Positions 44,878 to 56,795 of a stretch of DNA of 64,000 nt are shown here, piece after piece; the stretch's first letter is position 1; the number at the start of each line of letters is the position of its first letter. This DNA comes from Megaustenia siamemsis (taxonomy: Eukaryota > Mollusca > Gastropoda > Stylommatophora > Ariophantidae). The DNA lies in contig JAVIAB010000160.1 of the NCBI GenBank assembly GCA_032433765.1, positions 39,491,917 through 39,555,916 on the forward strand, read 5' to 3'. A program made the translations under genes and the position numbers. Below the pieces are notes generated by a model that did no database searches, was not told the DNA's origin, and saw only the letters and a list, made by a program, of their open reading frames with translations.

Positions 44878-45045
44878 AGATGTAAATAGCCACTTTTATT
44901 TTACCCACAGACCCAGTTGGTTTTGGGCGGGAAGATGTAAATAGCCACCTTTATTTTACTCACAGACCCAGTTGGTTTTGGGTGAGAAGATGTAAATAGG
45001 CACCTTTATTTTACTCACAGACCCAGTTGGTTTTGTGCGGGGTAG
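44878..45045. repeat. 55-bp tandem repeat, 3 copies
   Basis: Units start at agatgtaaatag near 44878, 44933 and 44988, each with cacagacccagttggttttg. Confidence 0.9.
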
Positions 45046-45189
45046 GACAAGTTAGATAGTGACAGTACTTGGTTAGGATTGATGAGAAAGATAATTAGTC
45101 AACTCCTTAGGTTGAATTTATATTATAGCTGTGATAAGAAATATGTTTAGGACAATTCAACAAGAATGTTTGAATATAGGAACCATTTC

Positions 45190-45628
45190 TGTAGATGTTA
45201 TGTATTTTAGTGCCATTGTAAGGATGTCATGTACGTGACAATAAATATGGAGAATGGTGTGGTGATAAACAGTCTCCAGTGCCATTGTTATGATGTCGTG
45301 TATGTGACAATAAATATGGAGAATGGTGTGGTGATAAACAGTCTCCAGTGCCATTGTTATGATGTCGTGTATGTGACAATAAATATGGAGAATGGTGTGG
45401 TGATAAACAGTCTCCAGTGCCGTTGTTATGATGTCGTGTACGTGACAATAAATATGGAGAATAGTGTGGTGATAAACAGTCTCCAGTGCAGTTGTTATGA
45501 TGTCGTGTACGTGACAATAAATATGGAGAATGGTGTGGTGATAAACAGTCTCCAGTGCCATTGTTATGATGTCGTGTACGTGACAATAAATATGGAGAAT
45601 GGTGTGATAAACAGTCTCCACTTCATTT
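45190..45628. repeat. 69-bp tandem array, about 6 copies
   Basis: Unit: acaataaatatggagaatgg, tgtggtgataaacagtctcc, agtgccattgttatgatgtc, gtgtatgtg. The period is a multiple of three and the unit lacks stops in several frames, so long open frames (119-154 codons) appear on both strands. No codon bias or known motif supports translation. Confidence 0.95.
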
Positions 45629-46034
45629 CAACCATAAGTTGGAGGCTTTGTTTTGTTGTGTCTCTATCAACCAGCTTAAGTAGACCATGATCACACGAAG
45701 TGAAGAAGAAGTGGACAGAAGTGAATGCAATGCTGAAGTTACAACTATATACGATTGTGGAACATGCTTATGAGAACCCAACATTGTTAAACCAATTGTG
45801 AGTTGGTGTCATGTTTTGACTAGTTGAATCTTATGTAGGGGATACAGCCACATAAAGGTACAAGGTGGTGTCATTACCCACTATACTGTCACATCTCACT
45901 TACACTCATTCCCCCTCACACACACACAAACGGATCCAAGCAGCCAAAGGCGATATATTGGGCAGGAATTCCAGACTCTCCAGATGATCTTCGCTAAGCA
46001 TTACTTAAGGATTACACTGAGCATAGTTGTAGTT
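45629..46034. other. Intron DNA, unassigned
   Basis: Contains a short (CA)n at about 45918-45930; nothing else is recognised. Confidence 0.4.
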
Positions 46035-46480
46035 ATTTGAAGGCCCCAGTATCATTACAACCAATTCTGACCTATGGAAGCGAATCATGGACAGTAGACA
46101 AACAAATGAAAAGGCGATTAGAGGCTACAGAGATGGGATTTCTTAGAAGAATGTTGAAAGTTCCCTGGACAGCTAAAAAGACCAATGAGGAAGTTCTCAA
46201 AGAGGCCAATACAAAAAGGGAGCTCCTAAAAACATCAGAAAGAAACAATCAACATTTTTTGGGGCACATCATGAGAATAGGAAAGTTGGAATACCTGGTT
46301 ACAACAGGCAAAATAAAAGGAAAGAGAAATTGTGGATGACAAAGAGAGAAAATACTGGATAGCTTGGTATCATGGCATGAAAAACAGTCAACAACAGAAC
46401 TGATACGATGCACTGTGGATAGAAGATTGTGGAAGAACACGATCGTCTAGCCAACTAGTAGGACACTTGATGATGAGTAC
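46035..46480 (+). pseudogene. LINE family B, 3' part
   Basis: An open frame at 46037-46339 encodes LTYGSESWTVDKQMKRRLEA, then FLRRMLKVPWTAKKTNEEVL, then LEYLVTTGKIKGKRN, the thumb-to-C-terminus of a LINE reverse transcriptase. After a stop the family 3' end follows to gacacttgatgatga. This is the reference copy for family B here; the 5' portion is missing. Confidence 0.8.
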
Positions 46481-46511
46481 CACTACAAACAAATTAAAAT
46501 CCATAAATTGA

Positions 46512-48047
46512 TATTCTGATGATATTCTGGTATATCGACAGGGAAGAGACAGACGGGGAATCGCCTCCACAATGCAAGACGAACTCGATCGCATTTCTTC
46601 CTGGTGTGGGGTTTCAGGTGCCTTGGTTAATCCTAATAAAGCATCAGTTTCATGGTTCTCCCTTAACAATCATATCGTTAATACGATCACACCGGTAGTA
46701 CGAATGGGAGCTGATGAGGTGACCAGGGACAAGTTGATGACATACCTCGGAGTTAAGTTTGATCGCAGCCTGTGTTTCGGGGACCACGTTGACCATGTGA
46801 TAACAAAATCCCGCAAAGGATTAGCCGCCTTGAAGGTCATGGCAGCTGCCAACATCGAGCAGAGGCTACTTACTCTTCTGTTCCAGGGATTAGTCCTCGC
46901 ACCAATCGAGTATGCCCTGGCCATTCTTACTGTCAGTACGACTCAAATTGATAGGCTGGAGAAAATACAAAATGAAGCCATGCGCATTATCCTGGGATGT
47001 ACGAGGGACACTCCCTGTGTGGCAATGAGGTATCTTCTTGACTTTCCAACCATGGATGACAGAATCAAGATCTGGAGAGCACGAGCATACCTGAAGATTA
47101 GTACAGATACAGAGCATCCATTGCACCACGTGCTCAACACAGAGAAAGGTACCAGGCTAAAAAGAGGCAAATCATGGGTGGGCCGAGCAGAAGATGTCAT
47201 CAAACAGGTCTGTGGGCTTACCAATCTCAGCGTTGGTGAGGAGTGGATACCGGTGCCTACGTCATTCAAGGGGACTTTCTCATGTATTGTCACACTCGAC
47301 AGGAAAAGTAGGGAACAGAACCCAGTCGTGGTTAATGCTGAGGTCAACTGTCTCATCTGCGATAACACCGATGAGAAAGATGCAGTCATCTATACAGACG
47401 GATCTGTAAGACGACACGAAAAAAGTGCATGGGCATTTACAGCACGTTCGGCAGGCAGAATAGCCAAGGAAGACAGTGGTGCATACGCCATGACCACGAG
47501 TAGCATGACAATGGAGGTGATGGCAGTGACCAAGGCATTCAAATGGTTAGAATCACAAGACTACATCCACGCATGTATACTGAGTGATTCGATGAGCATG
47601 ATAAAAAAAGTGGAGGCGGGCTTTGTACGCATGCAATGGGTAGAGTCGTTGCAGAAATCCAAAATACGTAAGGTCACCTTTGTCTATGTCCCTGGACATG
47701 CGGGAGTACGGGGAAATGAGAGAGCGGACAGGTTGGCTAGCTGCGCTGTCGTTGAGGACGGGCAACCGATGGATCGGGCGGACGTCATCAATGCACTCCG
47801 AGATGTTGGAAGAGCACAGGACTTCGACAAACACAGATCAACGTCGCTTCTTCGGATGATGGAAATGGGAGTTAAGATGGGCACAGCCAGAAATGAGAAA
47901 CTTGGTGGCCGTGTAAGAAGACTTATCAACCAACATAGAACTGGAGTCGTCAGTCGCTGGACACTGAGGGAATTGCTGAGGAGGGGATCTGAGCACCTAT
48001 GGACATGTTCGGAGTGCAATGATGATGACCCGCAAATAACTCAATAA
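46512..48047 (+). pseudogene. RNase H-bearing LINE (I/R1-like), 5'-truncated copy with intact C-terminal ORF
   Basis: The frame is open from the TGA at 46509 to the stop at 48045. It starts inside the palm: tattctgatgat at 46512 encodes YSDD, the catalytic box, so the protein continues upstream of the first ATG (46572). Then come thumb segments (YLGVKFDRSLCFGDHV; LVLAPIEYALAIL) and an RNase H domain about 273-390 residues after the ATG with its acidic residues: YTDGS, TMEVMAV, LSDSM and VPGHAGVRGNERADRLA. A terminal region ends WTCSECNDDD. The endonuclease and most of the polymerase were lost by 5' truncation on insertion. The 3' tail is aataactcaataactcaata. No frameshift over 511 codons suggests a recent insertion. 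Confidence 0.9.
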
Positions 48048-48200
48048 CTCAATAAAATCCATAATTGCTCAACCACCCGTGCCAGGGGAATCATCCGAAT
48101 TAACATCTCATCGAATATTCAAACAAAGGCAGCTGCAGTCCACATCATAGCAGCCACAGCACATGCCAAAGACACAAGGCCAATCTGTACTGAAAGTGGA
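48048..48200 (+). repeat. Interspersed repeat R, right part, split by the LINE
   Basis: taaaatccataattgctcaa continues the repeat whose left part (actacaaacaaattaaaatc, at 46483-46510) lies before the LINE. The duplicated words taaaatccata at both junctions mark the insertion. Confidence 0.75.
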
Positions 48201-48369
48201 TGCAGCAGGATTATCCTTCGTCATACGATATCATCATTCATCGTAAGCATTCTGAATATAGAAACACCATTTGGATGAAAAGCACAGCTCACAGTGTGCA
48301 CAGAGCACTAAACTCAGTAGCTCCAGCAGCAAGTCTGACTTGGAATATTAGGACATTCCACCCAGCATA

Positions 48370-50060
48370 CACTCAACAATATACGCAGATGATCTGGCAT
48401 TATGGGCTCGCGAGGAAAGTATGTCAGTGGCTGGTTCCAGGATGCAAGATGCCCTGGGTGAACTTGAAAAATGGACGAACACCTGGTTCTTACCAATTAA
48501 CAAAATAAAACTACATATACAATTTTCAGCCTATCAAGAAACATACTCTCTGCAAACTTGAAGATAAAAGACCATACACTCCCTATTGACCAAAACCCAA
48601 CATATCTTGGCGTCACCATGAATCGCAGAATGACTTGGAAAAATCAGATAGACAGGGCAAGAAAAAAAGCCAGAAACTAACTAATATTATGAAGAAATTG
48701 GCAGGAATGGACTGGGGAGCAGACAGCAATATCTTGAAACGACTATACATAGGAAGAGTCAGACGAGTCCTAGAGTATGGAGTCACAGCCTGGGCTATGG
48801 CTTCCAAATCACACCTTAACAAAATTAACAGAACACAAAATCAAGCTGCCCGTATCATCACTGGTGCTATGAAATCTACACCTATCAAGACTCTAAAAAC
48901 AGTAACAGGTTTACAACCCTTAGATGACAGACGGGTCACTAAAGTATTGCAACAAGCGGAGAAATATAGATGGCTCCTTAGCCACCCCATGCACCAAAGA
49001 ATAACTGGTTTCGAATTTGTACGACTAAGGAGGAGCAACTTCGCTGCAATCACCAATAAACTAACTACTGGAGACCCAGTACTTTTCCAAACAATATTGA
49101 AACCCTTGGGCCCATCTGATATGTCTCCTCATGGGAAACATAAAATACCAGAACTTAAGGAAAATATAACAGGAATCATGAAAAAAGGCACCCAATCAGA
49201 CACAGAAAGAAAACACATAGCAGAAAAACACATACACGATACCTACCCACAGGACTCTTGGTCCCACATATACACAGATGGCTCTGCTACAAATGCCACC
49301 AGAAATGGAGGGGAAGGTGTGTTCTTGACGCTGAATAACCAGTACGAGATCACCAAGTCAATAGCTACTGGGAAATTCTCAAACAACTTTAAAGCAGAAA
49401 CTGAGGACATCAGAGATGCTGCAACACTGGCTACTCAACACAAAAATAACATGCACAATAAATTGGTGATTCTGACTGATGCACTGTCAGTACTATCAGC
49501 TCTAAAAAGTCCCAAGAACAATGAACTAGATGACTTGAGAACAACCCTGGACCAACTATGCAATAACTTCCAGAGAGTAGTCATTCAGTGGATACCATCA
49601 CACTGTAAATATACACAGGAACGAACGCGCAGACAAATTAGCTAAAGAGGGAGGGAGATTACCACAAGAGAACCATCCGCTCAGTTATGATGAAGCCAAA
49701 TCCATCCTCAAAGGTCAGTTCCATGAAAAATGGAAATGAGAACACCCAAAGCATAACGAGAGTGACGGTCACCATCAACTATCAAGGAGGGATCAAGTCA
49801 TCATACTTCGCCTACGCACTGGCCACAATAGAATGAGGACATATTCACCAAATTCAAAATAGGTACAACCAGCCTATGCCACTGTACACTGGACAATATG
49901 ACTACAAAACATGTTCTACAGGATTGCCCCCCAGTACACAGACCTGAGAAGAGCAATGTGGTACGCACCCACTTCCCTGGAAGAGAAACAATATGGGGCA
50001 ATCGAATCGCTTAAACAGACAGCTGACTTTATGACTGGAATCCTACTCTGATTGAGTCTT
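48370..50060 (+). pseudogene. Second RNase H LINE (I-group-like), degenerate
   Basis: tacgcagatgat at 48382 encodes the YADD box, followed by LALWAREESM and LEKWTNTWFL. A break follows; then the frame 48635-49645 gives the thumb (YIGRVRRVLEYGVTAWAM; NQAARIITGAMKSTP) and an RNase H domain about 210-330 codons in (YTDGSATNATRNGGEG, FKAETEDI, LTDALSVLSAL, VIQWIPSHC). Near 49620 a single-base shift separates SHC from the ERADKLAKEG-like end in the next frame. A C-terminal zinc-knuckle-type region follows to about 50050, decayed. It is a different family from the copy at 46.5 kb and older. Confidence 0.85.
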
Positions 50061-50062
50061 GA

Positions 50063-50135
50063 TCGCAGAGGGAGAGAGAAAGAGAGAGAGAGAGAAAGAG
50101 AGAGAGAGAAAGAGGGAGAGAGAAAGAGAGAATAT
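50063..50135. repeat. (GA)n microsatellite
   Basis: gagagagaaagagag runs next to the LINE 3' end. Confidence 0.9.
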
Positions 50136-50524
50136 GAGGAAACTGCAACAAAGAAAAACTTTTCAGATAGTGCTTCAACAGTTCCTTTCACCCATCCACC
50201 AAATTGACCTGAAGTCCAACACTGAGCATAACAGAAACAAGTAACAAGATAAATTGTGGGTTCTGTGCAAAGTCGGATACTTATTGGTGGATATGGAGGG
50301 TCTGGAATTTTTGCCCTATGTAACATCTTTGGCTGGCTGGATGGATGAGTTTTGTGAGAGGGAAAATGAGTGAGAGAGAGACCTGGCCAGGTGACTAGGG
50401 ATCAAAAGAGAAGGCAGCCGCTCAAAAATGTCACAATAAAGATTGGTGTGTGTAGTTAAAAGACACACATGAAATGACAACACAATACATCTACACTCAC
50501 TTAATGTACATTTAAGAGTGGGTG
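50136..50524. other. Intron DNA, part LINE-like
   Basis: 50230-50345 (ttctgtgcaaagtcggatac, tgccctatgtaacatctttg) resembles the 3' ends of families D and E (compare 63640-63720). The rest is unassigned. Confidence 0.45.
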
Positions 50525-50775
50525 ATGAAGGGGTGCCGCATAAGGCTCGTAGTGTTTTTCACCATTTATCTCTATTCTTGACGAGATGTTTGATCTTATC
50601 TAATGAGTCTGTGCCTGCCAACCTTGCTTCTCATACAAGTGTTAGTTTTAGTGTCTCTCTGGGTCTTCCTCTTTTTCAGTATCCTGATGTTTCCTATAGA
50701 AGAGCATGTTTTTAAATTCTCTTGCTGTCTCTTCTTATCACATTCTGACACATGGTCCATCTTCTCTTCCTAATT
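50525..50775 (-). pseudogene. LINE family D-like end, antisense
   Basis: Complement of a family D-type terminus (ctctctgggtcttcctcttt corresponds to GRPRET-like residues), diverged. Confidence 0.55.
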
Positions 50776-51105
50776 GTAGAAGAGATTGTTGTAAAAGCAT
50801 TTAGTTTTCTCTCATTCTCTTTTGTTGTTGATGAAGGGAAGCAAGAGACAATTTCTTTAGTTCTCTGGTGCAACCAAATAGACAGCAGGCAGAAACCTGT
50901 TATATGTTGAAGATTGCTGTTTGACTTTCATAAGCTCTGGTCGAGATGGCCCATTAAGTGAGATATGACATTCATTTGGGCTATAATTTTTAAAAAATTG
51001 TGTTTATATGTTATTGTGCCCTCTTTTCTCAATTATAAACTATAAAATGTGTATGTTGTTGTGCTTTGCATTCTATTTACATGTAGTTAATTAATTCTAT
51101 TTCAG

Positions 51106-51190
51106 TAAGAGCACTTTATTCATTTCCTGGGGTCAACGACAATGATTTACCCTTCAGCAAAGGTGACCTTCTGGAAGTGGATGAATCTTT
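51106..51190 (+). CDS. Src-type tyrosine kinase, SH3 domain exon, first half
   Basis: An 85-bp exon follows a pyrimidine-rich acceptor (ctatttcag) and ends at a gtatgt donor. It reads (V)RALYSFPGVNDND, then LPFSKGDLLEVDES, which is the ALYDY strand, RT loop and diverging turn of an SH3 domain (proline-rich ligand binding). Two bases of a codon are carried over on each side: TA completes Val from the upstream exon, and the final TT joins A of the exon at 59061 to give Leu. The domain is cut in the middle, as in Src-family genes. It is shorter than the usual 100-bp exon because the unique-region joint lies closer to ALYSF. Confidence 0.85.
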
Positions 51191-51818
51191 GTATGTATTT
51201 ATATGTGTTATGCTTTTATGTGTATGAATTTCACTATATAATCCTGTATTTAAAAAAAAAATCAGTAATGAGGTCTGTATGATTATAGTATCAACCAATC
51301 AATCCTCTTCAGGTCCCTTTTTGGTATATCGGTCTCAGACAAGGTCTCTCCATCCATCTCTATTCTTGGACATTTTCTCTACTTCTCAGTCTAAGCCAAT
51401 ATTTTCCAGGACTTCCATGACATCTCTTCTTTGTGTTTATATGCTGTGGTTTAGTTATGTAATATTGGCATGAGCAGGAAAGGAGATCAATTAAAGCAAC
51501 TGAGATGTAGTTAACATATGAATATTGAGAAAACCATATTGTGCTAAGTAAACTACTATTGATGATGATGATCATCAAGTACCATTTCTAAATACCCACC
51601 CCACTTCTGCCAATGTTTTGGCAGTGCCCCTGGGAGCTATGGTGCACACTTTGAGAACACCTGCTTTAAAAGGGTGTTAAGTGAGTGTAGATACATTATT
51701 CTGTAGCTTACAACACACTAGGTATCTACACTCCTTCGTCATAATTTGTTAGTCTTTGCATTATATTTTTGGTTACCTGATTGCCTTCCATTTTGATCCC
51801 TACTTACTTGGCCAGACG

Positions 51819-52450
51819 GGGGGGCTGGGTGGTTTCGAGGTAAGATGTCAGCCTCTGGGCAAGGAGGTCCTGGGTTTGAATCTGCCACTGGCGGTGGGAA
51901 TTTTTGTCTTCGAATCCGGTGTTTCTTAATGGCTTTACTGGTCTCTGGGTCATGAGATCTTATGTCCTGCCCACTCTGGGTAGTGAGATCTAATGTCTAC
52001 CCCTCTCTGGGTACTGGGATCTGATGTGTAGCCCTCTCTGGGTAGTGAAATCTGATGTCTACCCCTCTCTGGATACTGAGATCTGATGTGTAGCCCTCTC
52101 TAGGTAGTGAGATCTGATATGTAGCCCTTTCAGGGTAGTAAGATCTGATGTCTAGCCCTCTCTGAGTAGTGAGATCTGATGTCTAGCCTTCTCTGGGTAG
52201 TGAGATTTAATGTCTAGCCCTCTCAGGGTAGTGAAATCTGATGTCTAGCCCTCTCTGGGTAGTAAGATCTGATGTCTAGCCCTCTCTGGGTAGTAAGATC
52301 TGATGTCTAGCCCTCTCAGGGTAGTAAGATGTGATGTCTAGCCCTCTCAGGGTAGTAAGATCTGATGTCTAGCCCTTGGATAACAATGGAAAACCAGAAA
52401 AATCATGTGTACTCTTCGAATGTTAAAAAACCTTTGACAGTTAAAAATAA
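51819..52450 (+). repeat. SINE family S2 with an internal 31-bp expansion
   Basis: tRNA-like head (ggctgggtggtttcgaggta; aggtcctgggtttgaatctg) at 51825-51900. The body's tagtgagatctgatgtctag segment is then repeated about 12 times at a 31-bp period (51985-52375), and the normal body end follows (ttaaaaaacctttgacagtt). A minisatellite thus arose inside one SINE copy. Confidence 0.85.
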
Positions 52451-52974
52451 AAGAGAGAGGGTCAGATACAGTCACTCCCAAAACAAATTTTAAGAAATGG
52501 TTCTTTTTGAAATCCACCCATGCTGAAGATGTGTTGAGCTGCAAGACACATTATATCTTACTATAAACTAGAGTCGCTGCATACCTACACAGACTTAATG
52601 GGGATAATGCTAAAAAGAAGAAGTCAGGCTAGTTAATCTGTTACCCTACATTGCAAGGGGGTGAATAGGATCTTGGTCAGTTATTGCTACTGATCCTAAT
52701 ACCAGTGGCCAGCTAAGAGTTGTTGTGTTGCATCCAAGATGCAGCACATGATGATGATATTTACTCAGAATTTTAATGGTTTATTCATCATATTATTATA
52801 TGTACTCAGAATGTTAATATAGCTATTTGATAAAATTGTATATATGTAACTAAAACCTGATGCATTTGAAAACAAATGACTCATTAAAATATTTTGTATA
52901 CCATGGAATACATTTAATACTAGTGCAGAAATAAGAGAAATGACAAATCATCTTTAAAATACAAACTTTAATCA
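52451..52974. other. Intron DNA, unassigned
   Basis: 52655-52760 looks like a LINE tail (gcatccaagatgcagcacatgatgatgat). The rest is AT-rich. Confidence 0.4.
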
Positions 52975-53310
52975 AGAGAAGAAGATGGTCATAGGTTGGC
53001 CATGTGATGAGAAGAGACAACAAGAGAATTTCAAAGCAGGCCCTCAAATGGGAACCAGAGGGTAAAAACAAAAAGTATAATTTTTCTGGCACGTCATGAG
53101 AAGAGGAAATTTGAAATACTTGGTTACAACTGGTAAAAATACAGGTAATGAGAGATCATGGACAACAAAGGGAGAAGATATTAGATAGCTTGGTGTCATG
53201 GCATGGAAAACAGTCAGCAATAGAATTGATACTACTCACTGTGGATAGAAGATTGTGGAAGGATATGATCGCCTATGCCAACTGGTATAGTACATGATGA
53301 TGATGATTAC
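52975..53310 (+). pseudogene. LINE family D fragment followed by family B 3' end
   Basis: 52975-53060 encodes a GHVMRRDNKRISKQALKWE-like segment of family D. 53085-53310 is a family B terminus (RRGNLKYLVTTGK, then the 3' end and gatgatgatga). The two are fused without an obvious boundary repeat. Confidence 0.7.
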
Positions 53311-53592
53311 ATTGAACCAGTCCTTTTTTAAAAGAAGCATTTTATGGTTCAGCTCCAGCCTGATACTCTACAGACAGCCCTGTAGGAAATAAAAAATATA
53401 TAGATATCTGGTTTGAAAAGTTACAGAATGTAATATCAAGGAAGTTTGAAAAAAACATCTCACTTGTCTATTGGATTACATGTCACTGGATATTTTTTTT
53501 GGAAGGACCCACTATCAATTGTAAGAGAATGAAGATTGATAACAATGATCATGTTACATGATTGTAAGGTCTTGCTAAGACCATTCTGCGTG

Positions 53593-55800
53593 GAACAGTA
53601 TCTGGTAAAAGAAAACAAAGTAGATGTATAAAAAGGTGAGAACAGTATCTGGTAAAAGAAAACAAAGTAGATGTATAAAAAGGTGAGAACAGTATCTGGT
53701 AAAAGAAAACAAAGTAGATGTATAAAAGGTGAGAACAGTATCTGGTAAAAGAAAACAAAGTAGATGTATAAAAAGGTGAGAACAGTATCTGGTAAAAGAA
53801 AACAAAGTAGATGTATAAAAAGGTGAGAAAAGTATCTGGTAAAAGAAAACAAAGTAGATGTATAAAAAGGTGAGAACAGTATCTGGTAAAAGAAAACAAA
53901 GTAGATGTATAAAAAGGTGAGAACAGTATCTGGTAAAAGAAAACAAAGTAGATGTATAAAAAGGTGAGAACAGTATCTGGTAAAAGAAAACAAAGTAGAT
54001 GTATAAAAAGGTGAGAACAGTATCTGGTAAAAGAAAACAAAGTAGATGTATAAAAAGGTGAGAACAGTATCTGGTAAAAGAAAACAAAGTAGATGTATAA
54101 AAAGGTGAGAACAGTATCTGGTAAAAGAAAACAAAGTAGATGTATAAAAAGGTGAGAACAGTATCTGGTAAAAGAAAACAAAGTAGATGTATAAAAAGGT
54201 GAGAACAGTATCTGGTAAAAGAAAACAAAGTAGATGTATAAAAAGGTGAGAACAGTATCTGGTAAAAGAAAACAAAGTAGATGTATAAAAAGGTGAGAAC
54301 AGTATCTGGTAAAAGAAAACAAAGTAGATGTATAAAAAGGTGAGAACAGTATCTGGTAAAAGAAAACAAAGTAGATGTATAAAAAGTTGAGAACAGTATC
54401 TGGTAAAAGAAAACAAAGTAGATGTATAAAAAGGTGAGAACAGTATCTGGTAAAAGAAAACAAAGTAGATGTATAAAAAGGTGAGAACAGTATCTGGTAA
54501 AAGAAAACAAAGTAGATGTATAAAAAGGTGAGAACAGTATCTGGTAAAAGAAAACAAAGTAGATGTATAAAAAGGTGAGAACAGTATCTGGTAAAAGAAA
54601 ACAAAGTAGATGTATAAAAAGGTGAGAACAGTATCTGGTAAAAGAAAACAAAGTAGATGTATAAAAAGGTGAGAACAGTATCTGGTAAAAGAAAACAAAG
54701 TAGATGTATAAAAAGGTGAGAACAGTATCTGGTAAAAGAAAACAAAGTAGATGTATAAAAAGGTGAGAACAGTATCTGGTAAAAGAAAACAAAGTAGATG
54801 TATAAAAAGGTGAGAACAGTATCTGGTAAAAGAAAACAAAGTAGATGTATAAAAAGGTGAGAACAGTATCTGGTAAAAGAAAACAAAGTAGATGTATAAA
54901 AAGGTGAGAACAGTATCTGGTAAAAGAAAACAAAGTAGATGTATAAAAAGGTGAGAACAGTATCTGGTAAAAGAAAACAAAGTAGATGTATAAAAAGGTG
55001 AGAACAGTATCTGGTAAAAGAAAACAAAGTAGATGTATAAAAAGGTGAGAACAGTATCTGGTAAAAGAAAACAAAGTAGATGTATAAAAAGGTGAGAACA
55101 GTATCTGGTAAAAGAAAACAAAGTAGATGTATAAAAAGGTGAGAACAGTATCTGGTAAAAGAAAACAAAGTAGATGTATAAAAAGGTGAGAACAGTATCT
55201 GGTAAAAGAAAACAAAGTAGATGTATAAAAAGGTGAGAACAGTATCTGGTAAAAGAAAACAAAGTAGATGTATAAAAAGGTGAGAACAGTATCTGGTAAA
55301 AGAAAACAAAGTAGATGTATAAAAAGGTGAGAACAGTATCTGGTAAAAGAAAACAAAGTAGATGTATAAAAAGGTGAGAACAGTATCTGGTAAAAGAAAA
55401 CAAAGTAGATGTATAAAAAGGTGAGAACAGTATCTGGTAAAAGAAAACAAAGTAGATGTATAAAAAGGTGAGAACAGTATCTGGTAAAAGAAAACAAAGT
55501 AGATGTATAAAAAGGTGAGAACAGTATCTGGTAAAAGAAAACAAAGTAGATGTATAAAAAGGTGAGAACAGTATCTGGTAAAAGAAAACAAAGTAGATGT
55601 ATAAAAAGGTGAGAACAGTATCTGGTAAAAGAAAACAAAGTAGATGTATAAAAAGGTGAGAACAGTATCTGGTAAAAGAAAACAAAGTAGATGTATAAAA
55701 AGGTGAGAACAGTATCTGGTAAAAGAAAACAAAGTAGATGTATAAAAAGGTGAGAACAGTATCTGGTAAAAGAAAACAAAGTAGATGTATAAAAAGGTGA
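53593..55800. repeat. 47-bp satellite array, about 47 copies
   Basis: Unit: gaacagtatctggtaaaaga, aaacaaagtagatgtataaa, aaggtga. Almost all units are identical; exceptions include a one-base-shorter unit near 53727, gagaaaagtat near 53826 and agttgag near 54384. Because 47 is not a multiple of three and the complement has no stop in any phase, all three minus-strand frames stay open for over 740 codons. The hydrophobic repeat peptide is an artefact. It ends exactly at repeat R (gagaatagcattggagaatg). Confidence 0.98.
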
Positions 55801-56062
55801 GAATAGCATTGGAGAATGATTTGGATTCACTTGCCATATCTCAGACAGTTGGCTGTGTTCACTTTCTGCGCGGTTTCGCCTTATGTCTTTTGGCGTGTGC
55901 TGAGACTGCTACGATGGGGACTACAGTTACCTTTCTTTGTTTGGGAGATGAGTTGGTAATTCGGATGATTCCACTGGCACGGGCGGTTGAGCAATTATGG
56001 ATTTTAATTCGTTTGCTGTGATACCGAGGCCTTCCATAACCAATAACCAATAACCAATCTCA
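55801..56062 (-). repeat. Interspersed repeat R, antisense, longest copy
   Basis: Complement of the R sequence: ttggttattggttatggaag at the right end, then caaacgaattaaaatccata and cccgtgccagtggaatcatc leftward. Confidence 0.75.
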
Positions 56063-56120
56063 GACAGCAGCTCTTAATTGTAAAGACATCAAGAATGTTC
56101 CAATGACCTTGACAGTTATG

Positions 56121-56317
56121 TAAAGTAAAGTAAAGTACCCCCATCACGCCAAGTGGCGTATAGGGAATATGGTGTTAGTGACCATAAATTTTACAGACCT
56201 TCGGCACATGATTTTGGGGGTAATGTGGTCCGTACTACGCCCGTGCCGCTTTACTTTCGCAGAAAAAAATCCAGTGCCCATTAAAGGCAGTTCACTAACC
56301 ATTGAGCTATCGTGGCT
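56121..56317 (-). repeat. SINE family S1, internally deleted, with target duplication
   Basis: Antisense copy bounded by the 13-bp direct repeat cttgacagttatg (56108-56120 and 56318-56330). The B-box region is deleted (agtgcccattaaaggc joins directly to the A-box complement gttcactaaccattgagc), so this copy has lost its promoter. Confidence 0.9.
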
Positions 56318-56678
56318 CTTGACAGTTATGGGAGTAACAAATAAATATCCTTTCCATAGATAGTATGATATCTGCAGATTAAAATAATCAACTTCACTAC
56401 ACTTTGGGCACATCCTTAGGTTCTTAGTCCATATAAATAAATAAATACATATTGTTCATGTTATTAGTTGTTGTAACTTTCTGACTATTCACCCACCTAG
56501 TCCTACAGCCATTAAACACAGAAGAAAACCAGTGGAAATCGTTGATAATGTTATGGAGATTGCTCTAAGTGGAATAAAAGGAAGATCGTTACAGACCTAA
56601 CAATTCATGACAAGAATGTTACCTGGCAGGCTAGTGTCAGATGTTTTGTGTGAGAATTAATTATCAACAAGAGGTACA

Positions 56679-56795
56679 AGCGATGAGAAATAAAAAAAAA
56701 AATGGTATGGTTAAAGCATTACATAACAAGATGGGGTTGAGAAATAAAAAAAAAAATGGTATGGTTAAAGCATTACATAACAAGATGGGGTTAAG
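56679..56795. repeat. 54-bp direct repeat, 2 copies
   Basis: gagaaataaaaaaaaaaatg and gtatggttaaagcattacat repeat once; the right edge runs into repeat F. Confidence 0.85.

Noticed and set aside
53460..55837. Three minus-strand open frames of 741-762 codons encoding a hydrophobic repeat protein
   Set aside because: They are the three phases of one 47-bp satellite whose complement has no stop; the same peptide is repeated with phase rotation. No start context, domain or splice structure supports a gene.
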